Assembly: GCA_036732755.1 (NCBI GenBank)
Contig: DAINBU010000177.1
Span: 1 to 8,358 of the forward strand
Source: DASRRB01 sp036732755
GTDB taxonomy: Bacteria; Planctomycetota; B15-G4; SIAN01
DNA length: 8,358 nucleotides
Direction: 5' to 3'
Made by a program: the position numbers and the translations under genes. Shown piece by piece: positions 1-5,947 of the stretch (position 1 is the first letter of the stretch; each line of letters opens with the position of its first letter). The notes under the pieces were generated by a model. That model was not told the DNA's origin. It saw only the letters and a program-made list of their open reading frames with translations, and did not search any database.

Positions 1-105
1 GGGGCCCACCAAGCCGCGGATGTCGCCGGGCGAGACGGCGAAGGCGAGCTCGGCGACGGCGGCGCGGCCGCCGTAGCGCTTGGAGAAGCGGTCGAGCTCG
101 ATCAC
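1..105 (-). CDS. ABC transporter ATP-binding protein, N-terminal fragment
   Basis: Reading the minus strand from a GTG at 105 gives 35 codons running off the window edge. The peptide begins VIELDRFSKRYGGRAAVAEL and continues through VSPGDIRGLVGP. This is the classic start of an ABC ATPase: first beta strand, aromatic A-loop tyrosine (KRYGG), then the strand leading into Walker A, whose NGAGK part would be just outside the window. The style resembles the ATPases of ABC-2 type exporters, but the substrate cannot be inferred. It lies 31 bp downstream of the SEC-C gene on the same strand and probably shares its transcript. No clear Shine-Dalgarno sequence precedes the GTG, so the exact start is uncertain. 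Confidence 0.8.
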   Translation of the reverse strand, partial: MIELDRFSKRYGGRAAVAELAFAVSPGDIRGLVGP

Positions 106-136
106 GAGGGCGCGCGTCGCCGCTTCGGTCGTCGCG

Positions 137-886
<750 letters not shown>

Positions 887-925
887 GGTCTCTTGGCCGC
901 GGGAAATCGGGGGCGGGAGGATAGT

Positions 926-1765
926 TCAGCCGCCCGCGGGGTGCCAGAGAACCTGGGCCGCGTCGACCACCGGACCGTCCATGCAGGCGCGGGCGTAGCG
1001 GGCGACGCCGCCGCGCCCGTCGTCGACCGGGACCGCGCACGCGTTGCAGACGCCGAAGCCGCAGGCCATCACCGTCTCGAGCGACGCGAAGCAGGGGACG
1101 CCGCGGGCGCGGGCGAGGCGCGCGACCGCCGCCATCATCGGGTCGGGGCCGCAGGTGAGGATGCGCGCCGGCGCGCCGCCGAGCTCGTCGAGCGTCTTCT
1201 GGAGCAGCGCGTCGACGCGGCCGTGCAGGCCGTGGCTGCCGTCCTCGGTGGCGGTCGCGACCGGCACGCCGAGCCGCTCGGCGGAGGCGAGCTCGAAGAG
1301 CTGGTCGAACGAGCGCGCTCCATAGAGGAGGCGCGCCGCCTCGCGGCGCCCCGCTTCCAGGCGGCGCCGCAGATGGAGGAAGAGGGGCGGCAGCCCGACG
1401 CCGCCCGCGACGAGCAGCGTCGTCTCCCCGCCGCCCGGGAGCGGGAAGGGCTGGCCGAGGGGGCCGATCAGCGTGATCGGGTCGCCCGGCCGCGCGCGCG
1501 CCATGCAGCTGGTGCCGCGCCCCACCGACTTGAAGATGAAGTCGAGCTCCCAGAAGCGGCCGTCGAAGCGGGCGTCGTGGACGCTGAAAGGACGGTTGAG
1601 GAACGGGAAGTCCGGGCCGGCGGTGCGCACCATGAAGAAGTGGCCGCCTTCGAGCGGGAGGGCGCGCTCGCGCGGCAGGCGCAGCGTGAGCAGCCAGCCG
1701 TCGCGCCCGGCAGTGCGGCAGTTCGCGACCTCGCTCGTGAAGACGCCGCGCCCGATTCCGCTCAC
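926..1765 (-). CDS. pyrK: PyrK-like dihydroorotate dehydrogenase electron-transfer subunit
   Basis: This 279-aa protein belongs to the ferredoxin-reductase superfamily, PyrK branch. In order it shows an FAD-binding beta barrel with RPFS (residues 58-61), an NAD-binding domain with LLVAGGVGLPPL (about 117-128) and CGPDPMM (205-211), and a C-terminal [2Fe-2S] loop with C235, C240, C243 and C261 (ACGFGVCNAC...ACMDGP), the PyrK-specific arrangement. PyrK passes electrons from the PyrD flavin to NAD+ during UMP synthesis. The GTG at 1765 overlaps the upstream Memo-like stop by four bases (GTGA), and AGGGG lies just upstream. No pyrD is in the window, although the two often sit together, so it may serve a distant PyrD or another flavoprotein. 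Upstream in-frame sequence is only a shadow of the Memo-like gene. Confidence 0.88.
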   Translation of the reverse strand: MSGIGRGVFTSEVANCRTAGRDGWLLTLRLPRERALPLEGGHFFMVRTAGPDFPFLNRPFSVHDARFDGRFWELDFIFKSVGRGTSCMARARPGDPITLIGPLGQPFPLPGGGETTLLVAGGVGLPPLFLHLRRRLEAGRREAARLLYGARSFDQLFELASAERLGVPVATATEDGSHGLHGRVDALLQKTLDELGGAPARILTCGPDPMMAAVARLARARGVPCFASLETVMACGFGVCNACAVPVDDGRGGVARYARACMDGPVVDAAQVLWHPAGG

Positions 1766-3069
1766 CCGCGCGACCCCTGCTTCAACATGCGCTTGCCCGG
1801 CTCGAGCCGGCCGAGACCGGGACCGCGCGCCGGTCCGTAGAGCGCGAGGCTCGCGAAGGTGACCGCGAGGTTGCCGTTGGGGTCGGCCGCCTGGTCGTAG
1901 GCGAGCAGGTCGCCGCTCTCGGCGCCGACCGTGTGGAGCGCGGCGTAGATGCCGGCGACGCTGCAGATGCGGTCGCGGTTGCGGTGCGCCGCGACGGCGC
2001 CGAGGAAGCGGTCGGCCGCGCCGCTGCGCGCCCCTTCCACCGCCGCGAGGTCGCGGCCGCGCACCTCGTCGAGGAAGGCGGAGGTGAGGCGATCGGGGTC
2101 GCCGAAGCGCGGGCCGACGTGGCTCAGGTCGGCGCCGGCCACGACGAGCACCTTGCGCCGCTCCTCGCGCCACGTCTCGCGCAGTGCGCCGAGGAAGTCG
2201 CAGACGTCGGGCTGGCCCTGCGGCCCGCCGCTCCCCGCCATCAGGTCGTCGAAACTGGTGCAGAGGATCGGGACGATCGACGGATGAGGCTCGCACGGGA
2301 AGAGGTGGGCGAGCCAGAGCGCCTGGAATTCGATCGAGTGCTCGCAGCGATGGGCGAGCTGCCCCTTGCGGTGGCAGCGGGAGGTCCGCTTCTCGAGGCG
2401 GCCGATGAAGTCGCGGTCGGCGGGCAGCGCGCCGAGCGGCGTCTCGAAGCTCTTCTCGCAGACGATGAAGCGCCCTTCATCGGCCGCGTGGCCCGTGCCG
2501 AGCACGACGACCACGTCGGGCCGCTCGCGCCCGCGCAGTGCCGCGTACGACTTGCCGTAGCCGGTGCCGCCGCGGTGGAAGTCGATGTGGGGCGCGACCA
2601 GGGCGCGCAGCCGCCCCTGCGGCCGGCCCCCCGCCACGCCCGACGAGAGCCAGCTCTCGAGGTCGGCGCGCAGCTTCTCGGGCTCCTTGGAATAGGCGGC
2701 GCCGGCGTGCATCGCGGGCCGGACGGTCCGCTGCTCGAACTCGAGCTCGAGGCCACGCCGGTGCTCGGCGAAGCGCGGCGAGTCGAGCAGCAGCGCGCGG
2801 TCCATGGTCCGCAGGAACTCCTCGAGCTCCTCCGCGCCGAGCTTCTGGTGCGTGCGCGCCTCGAAGTCGTCGCGCACCTGCTCGCGAGTGCGCGTGCCGT
2901 CGACGTAGGAGAAGAGCACGAGCGCGGCGGGGCTGATCTGCAGCGGGACTTCGAGGAAGCCGGCGGGATCGTGCAGCAGGAACGAGCGATGGCCGCGTTC
3001 GTCGTAGGGGATCACCTCGACGGTGCGCACGCGGGGACGATCGTTCGGCGACGGATCCTTGGTGTGCAT
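1762..3069 (-). CDS. MEMO1/AmmeMemoRadiSam-B family protein with PqqD-like N-terminal domain
   Basis: This protein has 435 aa, longer than the roughly 270 aa usual for Memo proteins. Residues 117-412 match the MEMO1 / AmmeMemoRadiSam system protein B family: RPAMHAGAAYS (117-127), APHIDF (159-164), GTGHA (191-195), EHSIEFQA (243-250), GADLSHVG (312-319) and C369. H161, H194, H317 and C369 line up by motif with the conserved metal-site residues of human MEMO1. The usual CG after the last strand is CS here. Residues 10-105 look like a PqqD-type winged-helix domain (PLQISPAALVLFSYVDGTRT, then helices to LLLDSPRF), which in other systems binds peptide substrates of radical SAM enzymes. No AMMECR1 or radical SAM partner is visible. 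The ATG at 3069 has no strong ribosome site. It is probably the first gene of the minus-strand operon; the substrate is unknown. Confidence 0.85.
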   Translation of the reverse strand: MHTKDPSPNDRPRVRTVEVIPYDERGHRSFLLHDPAGFLEVPLQISPAALVLFSYVDGTRTREQVRDDFEARTHQKLGAEELEEFLRTMDRALLLDSPRFAEHRRGLELEFEQRTVRPAMHAGAAYSKEPEKLRADLESWLSSGVAGGRPQGRLRALVAPHIDFHRGGTGYGKSYAALRGRERPDVVVVLGTGHAADEGRFIVCEKSFETPLGALPADRDFIGRLEKRTSRCHRKGQLAHRCEHSIEFQALWLAHLFPCEPHPSIVPILCTSFDDLMAGSGGPQGQPDVCDFLGALRETWREERRKVLVVAGADLSHVGPRFGDPDRLTSAFLDEVRGRDLAAVEGARSGAADRFLGAVAAHRNRDRICSVAGIYAALHTVGAESGDLLAYDQAADPNGNLAVTFASLALYGPARGPGLGRLEPGKRMLKQGSRG

Positions 3070-3173
3070 GGACGAGCGTGCAGGAGCATACCGATGGCCC
3101 GCGCGCGCGGTCGCCGTAAGATGCCGGGCCTTCGAACGTCCCTCCGCCGTGTCGAGACCTGCGAGCCGAACCT
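3070..3173. promoter_or_regulatory. Divergent intergenic region between the Memo-like gene and apt
   Basis: The 104 bp between the two divergent starts must carry promoters for both directions unless transcription enters from elsewhere. On the plus strand TAAGAT at 3117-3122 resembles a -10 box, but no good -35 lies at the expected distance. On the minus strand a TATGCT-like element is present, also without a partner. The region is GC-rich and contains a CG-alternating run (GCGCGCGCG at 3101-3109). I can place the promoters here by position only. Confidence 0.4.
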
Positions 3174-3689
3174 TTGGACCTCAAGCGCTTCGTCCGAGAC
3201 GTGCCCGACTTCCCCAAGCCCGGGATCCTCTTCAAGGACATCACGCCGCTCCTACGCGACGCCTCCGCGCTGCGCGCCTCGGTCGAGCAGCTCGCCGCGC
3301 GGCTGAAGGGCCAGCAGATCGACGCGATCGTCGGCATCGAGTCGCGCGGGTTCCTGTTCGCGGCGACGCTCGCGCTCCAACTCGGCCTCGGGCTGATCCC
3401 GCTGAGAAAGCCGAACAAGCTGCCGCATGCGAAGGTGCGCGAGAGCTACGCTCTGGAATACGGCACGGACGCGCTCGAGATGCACGAGGACGCCATCCGA
3501 AAAGAGGACCGGATCGCGCTCGTCGACGACCTGCTCGCCACCGGCGGGACGATGGGCGCGGCGTGCAAGCTCGTGGAGCGGTGCGGCGCCTCCGTCGTCG
3601 CCTGCCTCTTCGTGATCGAGCTCGCAGCGTTGAAGGGGCGCGAGCGGCTGGGTGGACGAAAGGTGGAATCGCTTCTCATCTATGATTGA
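3174..3689 (+). CDS. apt: Adenine phosphoribosyltransferase
   Basis: This 171-aa type I phosphoribosyltransferase salvages adenine by joining it to PRPP to give AMP and pyrophosphate in the cytoplasm. Visible signatures are the N-terminal FVRDVPDFPKPGILFKDITPLL (residues 6-27), VGIESRGFLF (53-62), the RKPNKLP flexible-loop start (78-84), and the PRPP-binding loop VDDLLATGGT (117-126) with its acidic pair D118-D119. Length and motif order fit bacterial Apt (170-185 aa). The start is TTG at 3174: the frame is open from a TAA at 3117 with no ATG or GTG before the conserved N terminus. The ribosome site is weak. It stands alone, divergent from the Memo-like operon. Confidence 0.95.
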   Translation: MDLKRFVRDVPDFPKPGILFKDITPLLRDASALRASVEQLAARLKGQQIDAIVGIESRGFLFAATLALQLGLGLIPLRKPNKLPHAKVRESYALEYGTDALEMHEDAIRKEDRIALVDDLLATGGTMGAACKLVERCGASVVACLFVIELAALKGRERLGGRKVESLLIYD

Positions 3690-3742
3690 GGCGAAGGGCG
3701 AGGGACATGCCGGATCGGGAAGGTCCGGAGCCGCGGACACGC

Positions 3743-3934
3743 TCGGGAAGGCGTTTCCCGAAGGGGTGCTCGGAGCTTCCATTTTTGGAAGTTGGACCCT
3801 TAGGCGTCCCTTGGCTTTCATGGCAAACTTCGGCTAGGGATCGGCGCCGACGAGGCCATTCGAGTCGGGAGCGACCCCCCAATTGCCGATGAGACTCGCA
3901 GACGGGCCGTGCCGGGTGCCAGGGACCGGAGAGG
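3743..3934 (+). other. Candidate structured RNA leader between apt and the 172-aa gene
   Basis: The 249 bp between apt and the next gene show no credible coding frame but several inverted repeats. One 7-bp stem pairs TCGGGAA (3743-3749) with TTCCCGA (3755-3761). A second 8-bp stem with a TTTT loop spans 3774-3793 (CTTCCA/TGGAAG core). A nested set pairs CGGC (3842-3845) with GCCG (3911-3914), GGCC (3854-3857) with GGCC (3905-3908), and CGAGTC (3861-3866) with GACTCG (3893-3898), enclosing GGG/CCC. The set ends just before GGAGAGG at 3928-3934, a strong Shine-Dalgarno site for the ATG at 3939. The first two hairpins lack T-tracts, so they are poor terminators. This could be a cis-regulatory leader, but GC-rich DNA folds easily and I match it to no known RNA class. 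Confidence 0.3.
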
Positions 3935-3938
3935 CGAC

Positions 3939-4457
3939 ATGACGGACTTCCGGGAGAAGCTCAGGGAGATCCGGGCGACCGAGCAGGAGCGGATGCGGCA
4001 TCGCGTGCCGCTGACCGACCATGAGCTCGGGCTCGACTCGCCGGCGACCCATCGTCTCGAGGTCCGCGCCCACCTGGTGAAGGACCTCGAGCAGATGCTC
4101 GCGGACTTCATCGCCGAGGCCCCCACGTTCGAGATGGGCCACGGCTTCTTCGAGGGAAAGTACGCCCTTTCGATCTCCTACGACGAGCCCTTCCTCGACG
4201 AGGCGCGCGGCCTGAGGAAGCACTTCTCCCGGATCAACTTCCTCCTCGATCCGTGCTCGGCCGACGGCACCTTTGCGATCACCGCAAAGATCACGGTCCG
4301 TGACCGCGACCTCTCCAAGGCGTCCGACACCGGCAACCTCGACCACGCCGAGGACGTCGCCCGGCTGAAGAAGTTCGCCGAGGCGCAGCTGCTCCGCTTC
4401 GCGACCGACTATTTCGCGACCAAGACGCCGGCGCCCCCGGTCCACACCGCGAACTGA
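3939..4457 (+). CDS. Conserved-looking protein of unknown function, 172 aa
   Basis: I do not recognise this protein. The ATG at 3939 is preferred over the GTG at 3909 because GGAGAGG ends four bases before it. The N terminus is charged and helical (MTDFREKLREIRATEQERMR), followed by a helix rich in acidic and hydrophobic residues (about 43-60, VRAHLVKDLEQMLADFIAEA). Residues 63-122 look like an alpha/beta or beta-sheet core (MGHGFFEGKYALSISYDE, INFLLDPCSADGTFAITAKI). A helix spans about 136-160, then a short proline-rich tail. It has no signal peptide, no membrane segment, one cysteine (C106) and no catalytic motif I can name. Codon use matches its neighbours. A strong terminator follows and a structured leader may precede it, suggesting a single-gene transcript. 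Confidence 0.8.
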   Translation: MTDFREKLREIRATEQERMRHRVPLTDHELGLDSPATHRLEVRAHLVKDLEQMLADFIAEAPTFEMGHGFFEGKYALSISYDEPFLDEARGLRKHFSRINFLLDPCSADGTFAITAKITVRDRDLSKASDTGNLDHAEDVARLKKFAEAQLLRFATDYFATKTPAPPVHTAN

Positions 4458-4481
4458 AGCCGCGTCCCTCCCCGCTCCTCT

Positions 4482-4517
4482 GCGCGCGCGTCGCCTCGAC
4501 GCGCGCGCTTTCGTTTC
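4482..4517 (+). terminator. Rho-independent terminator of the 172-aa gene
   Basis: A perfect 12-bp stem (4482-4493 with 4497-4508, GCGCGCGCGTCG against CGACGCGCGCGC) has a 3-nt CCT loop and is followed by TTTCGTTTC. It starts 24 bp after the stop codon at 4457. Stem strength, short loop and T-rich tail all fit an intrinsic terminator insulating the sigma-factor promoter downstream. Positions 4518-4588 then hold nothing I can identify. Confidence 0.85.
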
Positions 4518-4599
4518 ACCCCTGGCCGCTCGGCGCCCGATCTGGAGGGGGGGCGGAACCGCGGGTCGGCGGGGCCTCTGCCCTAGTAGATTTTTCTAT

Positions 4600-4627
4600 T
4601 TGACACCACCTATCTACGTTGTACATT
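4600..4627 (+). promoter_or_regulatory. Sigma70-type promoter of the riboswitch/sigma-factor transcript
   Basis: A consensus -35 box TTGACA (4600-4605) is followed 16 bp later by TACATT (4622-4627), a 4/6 match to TATAAT. Just upstream, AGATTTTTCTATT (4588-4600) is an A/T-rich block that could act as an UP element. The patch is strikingly AT-rich against the GC-rich background. Transcription would begin near 4634, leaving about 225 nt of leader before the sigma-factor ATG. A second TTGACA at 4646-4651 lacks a suitable -10 box. Confidence 0.65.
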
Positions 4628-4632
4628 CGCCC

Positions 4633-4648
4633 CAAGTTGAACAACTTG
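4633..4648. repeat. Inverted repeat at the predicted transcription start
   Basis: CAAGTTG (4633-4639) and CAACTTG (4642-4648) are perfect 7-bp inverted arms separated by AA. The element begins six bases after the predicted -10 box, so it spans the likely start site. It could be an operator for a dimeric repressor, or a small hairpin at the 5' end of the transcript that protects the RNA. The sequence alone does not separate the two. Confidence 0.5.
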
Positions 4649-4659
4649 ACACGCTTCGC

Positions 4660-4778
4660 CGGGGACCAAGGGCAAACTTTCCGAAAGGAAGGGGCGCAAA
4701 GCTACAGGGCCTGACCCGCGGGGGGTTCCGGAGGTTCTGGAACCGAACCGCGGCATGGCAGCCAGCTGCCGCACCGGC
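4660..4778 (+). promoter_or_regulatory. Cyclic-di-GMP-I (GEMM-I) riboswitch aptamer
   Basis: The leader carries the conserved GEMM-I elements in order: AAGGGCAAAC (4668-4677), a stem TTTCC/GGAA capped by a GAAA tetraloop (4683-4686), GGGGCGCAAAGC (4691-4702), GGGCCTGA (4707-4714), then the second-hairpin signature GGCAGCCAGCTGCC (4757-4770). These match the family consensus (GGGCAAAC, GNRA tetraloop, GGGACGCAAAGCC, GGCCTAA, GGTAGC..GTTACC), in which two helices dock through the tetraloop and its receptor around c-di-GMP. The run GGG before CAAAC is intact. Between the two helices lies an extra hairpin at 4716-4753 (CCGCGG ends, GGTTCC/GGAACC inside), longer than in the well-known Vibrio Vc2 example. 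The regulated gene is the FliA/WhiG-type sigma factor 80 nt downstream. The class call rests on motif matching, not on a covariance-model search. Confidence 0.88.
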
Positions 4779-4831
4779 TCGTCGCGGGCGCAGTCGTTGT
4801 TCCAAGCTCCCGCCCGACGCGGTCGATGCGC

Positions 4832-4850
4832 GCGCCCCCTACGGGGGAGC
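4832..4850 (+). promoter_or_regulatory. Shine-Dalgarno-sequestering hairpin, likely riboswitch expression platform
   Basis: CCCCC (4835-4839) and GGGGG (4843-4847) pair around a TAC loop, with an extra GC/GC pair set beyond a mismatch. The 3' arm is part of GGGGGAG (4843-4849), the ribosome-binding site eight bases before the ATG at 4858. When formed, this stem would hide the site. No T-tract follows, so control of translation is more likely than termination. Whether c-di-GMP opens or closes it is not evident. Confidence 0.6.
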
Positions 4851-4857
4851 GATTCTC

Positions 4858-5837
4858 ATGGCGCAGGGTTCCGTGATCGGGTCGGTCGTCGCAGCTCCGA
4901 AGCCGGTCGACACAGCTCCGAAGAAGAAGGAGCGCGAGTCGAAGGGCAGCGTTTCGGAAGGTCCGGACATCGAGGAGATCTGGCGGACCTACAAGGACAC
5001 GAACGACCCGAACCTGCGCAATCTGCTGATCGAACGCTACCTCCCGCTCGTCCGCTACATCTCGGAGCGCCTGCTCGTCTCGCTCCCCAAGTCGATCGAC
5101 GTCGAGGACCTGCAGAGCGCCGGCGTCTTCGGGCTCATGGACGCGATCGACGGCTTCGACCTCGAGCGCGGGATCAAGTTCAAGACCTACTGCACGACGC
5201 GCATCCGCGGCTCCATCCTCGACGAGCTGCGCAGCCAGGACTGGGTGCCGCGCCTCGTCCGTCTCAAGGCGCACCAGCTCAGCAAGGCGTACAAGACGCT
5301 CGAGATCGAGCTCGGCCGCGAGCCCACCGACTTCGAGATGGCGGAGAAGATGGGCGTCACGATCGACCAGCTCTCCGGCATGGTCGACGAGGCCTCCGTC
5401 TGCAACATCTTCTCGCTCTCCGAGAAGTGGGACGAGAACGAGGACGACGACTCGCTCGAGAAGATCGAGATGCTCGAGGACAAGGCGAGCCTCGATCCGA
5501 TCGAGACGCTGAACCAGAAGGACGTCCTGCGGGCGATCACGCGCAGCCTCACCAAGAAGGAGAAGCTGATCATCATCATGTACTACTACGAGGGGCTCAC
5601 GATGAAGGAGATCGGCGACNNNNNNNNNNCAGCCCCTCGTAGTAGTACATGATGATAATCAGCTTCTCCTTCTTGGTGAGGCTGATTATCATCATGTACT
5701 ACTACGAGGGGCTGACCATGCGCGAGATCGGCGACATCCTGAGCCTCACCGAATCGCGCGTCTGCCAGATCCGCTCGAACGTGATGGCGAAGCTCAAGAT
5801 CCAGCTCGACAAGATGCGGAAGAAGCTGGTCCTGTGA
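4858..5837 (+). CDS. FliA/WhiG-family RNA polymerase sigma factor, interrupted by an assembly gap
   Basis: This is a sigma70-family group 3 sigma factor (FliA/WhiG type) that directs RNA polymerase to an alternative promoter set. Residues 37-135 form region 2 (IERYLPLVRYISERL, LQSAGVFGLMDAIDGFD, YCTTRIRGSILDELRSQDWVPR), 136-185 region 3, and 215 onward region 4. The C-terminal helix-turn-helix (LTMKEIGD joined to ILSLTESRVCQIRSNV) lies across the gap. The ATG at 4858 has GGGGGAG upstream; a longer frame from 4600 would translate the riboswitch. The 5' part covers 254 codons to 5619. Ten Ns and an inverted duplicate follow, and the 3' part resumes in another frame with a 55-nt overlap. Merging at that overlap gives an intact protein of about 287 aa, so I do not call it a pseudogene. 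The acidic linker DENEDDDS (192-199) is notable. Targets could be motility, development or envelope genes; none is nearby. Confidence 0.92.
5620..5629. other. Assembly gap (10 Ns)
   Basis: Exactly ten Ns lie inside sigma region 4. The sequences on both sides encode the same stretch of the protein (LIIIMYYYEGLTM-K/R-EIGD), so the true gap is negative: the contig ends overlap, and the N run is a scaffolder placeholder rather than missing DNA. Confidence 0.95.
5630..5714. repeat. 34-bp perfect inverted repeat, probable fold-back assembly artefact
   Basis: Positions 5630-5663 are the exact reverse complement of 5681-5714, with 17 nt between them. The whole 5630-5680 segment reversed matches the sigma gene itself at 5548-5598 with two mismatches, including the 17-nt loop. 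The left arm and loop are therefore an inverted copy of coding sequence placed at a contig end, as happens with chimeric fold-back reads or an unresolved graph. A natural hairpin here would destroy a conserved sigma domain, so an artefact is far likelier. Confidence 0.9.
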
Positions 5838-5887
5838 ACTGAAGCCGCGGCCTCCTGGGAAGGGAGGCGCGCGGAGAGATTCCTCCG

Positions 5888-5924
5888 ATCAAGGTCGGCG
5901 CGCCGCGCCGGCCTTGATTCATTT
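5888..5924 (+). terminator. Rho-independent terminator of the sigma-factor transcript
   Basis: A 13-bp stem with one T-G wobble pairs 5888-5900 (from ATCAAGGTCGGCG) with 5906-5918 around a 5-nt loop, and is followed by TCATTT. It begins 50 bp after the sigma stop and ends 24 bp before the birA start. The T-tail is short, but the stem is long and GC-rich. It would separate the riboswitch-controlled transcript from the housekeeping cluster. Confidence 0.75.
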
Positions 5925-5947
5925 CCGGGACGCTCCAGAGTGGAGGC

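Noticed and set aside
1933..3306. A 457-codon plus-strand frame opposite the Memo-like gene.
   Set aside because: Shadow of the Memo-like gene; composition is biased and it runs through the divergent promoter region into apt in the wrong frame.
3774..3793. Terminator for apt.
   Set aside because: The 8-bp stem is followed by GGACCC rather than a T-tract, so it is unlikely to work as an intrinsic terminator.
3811..3870. A second GEMM-like RNA, suggested by GGCAAAC at 3822-3828.
   Set aside because: The other conserved blocks (GAAA-capped stem, GCAAAGC and the second hairpin) are missing.
3885..3892. GCCGATGA, resembling the -10 element of FliA-type promoters (GCCGATAA), which could mark a target of the nearby sigma factor.
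   Set aside because: There is no TAAA-like -35 at the required spacing, and a similar GCCGACGA at 3847-3854 suggests chance.
4646..4651. A second TTGACA as the -35 box of an alternative promoter.
   Set aside because: No -10-like hexamer is found 15-19 bp downstream; the position is inside the inverted repeat and start of the leader.
4600..4857. N-terminal extension of the sigma factor from a TTG at 4600.
   Set aside because: It would translate the promoter's -35 box and the whole riboswitch; the ATG at 4858 has a good ribosome site and fits the family length.
5630..5714. A natural attenuator or mobile-element inverted repeat.
   Set aside because: The left arm and loop are an inverted copy of the sigma gene next to an N gap and inside a conserved domain, so an assembly artefact explains it.
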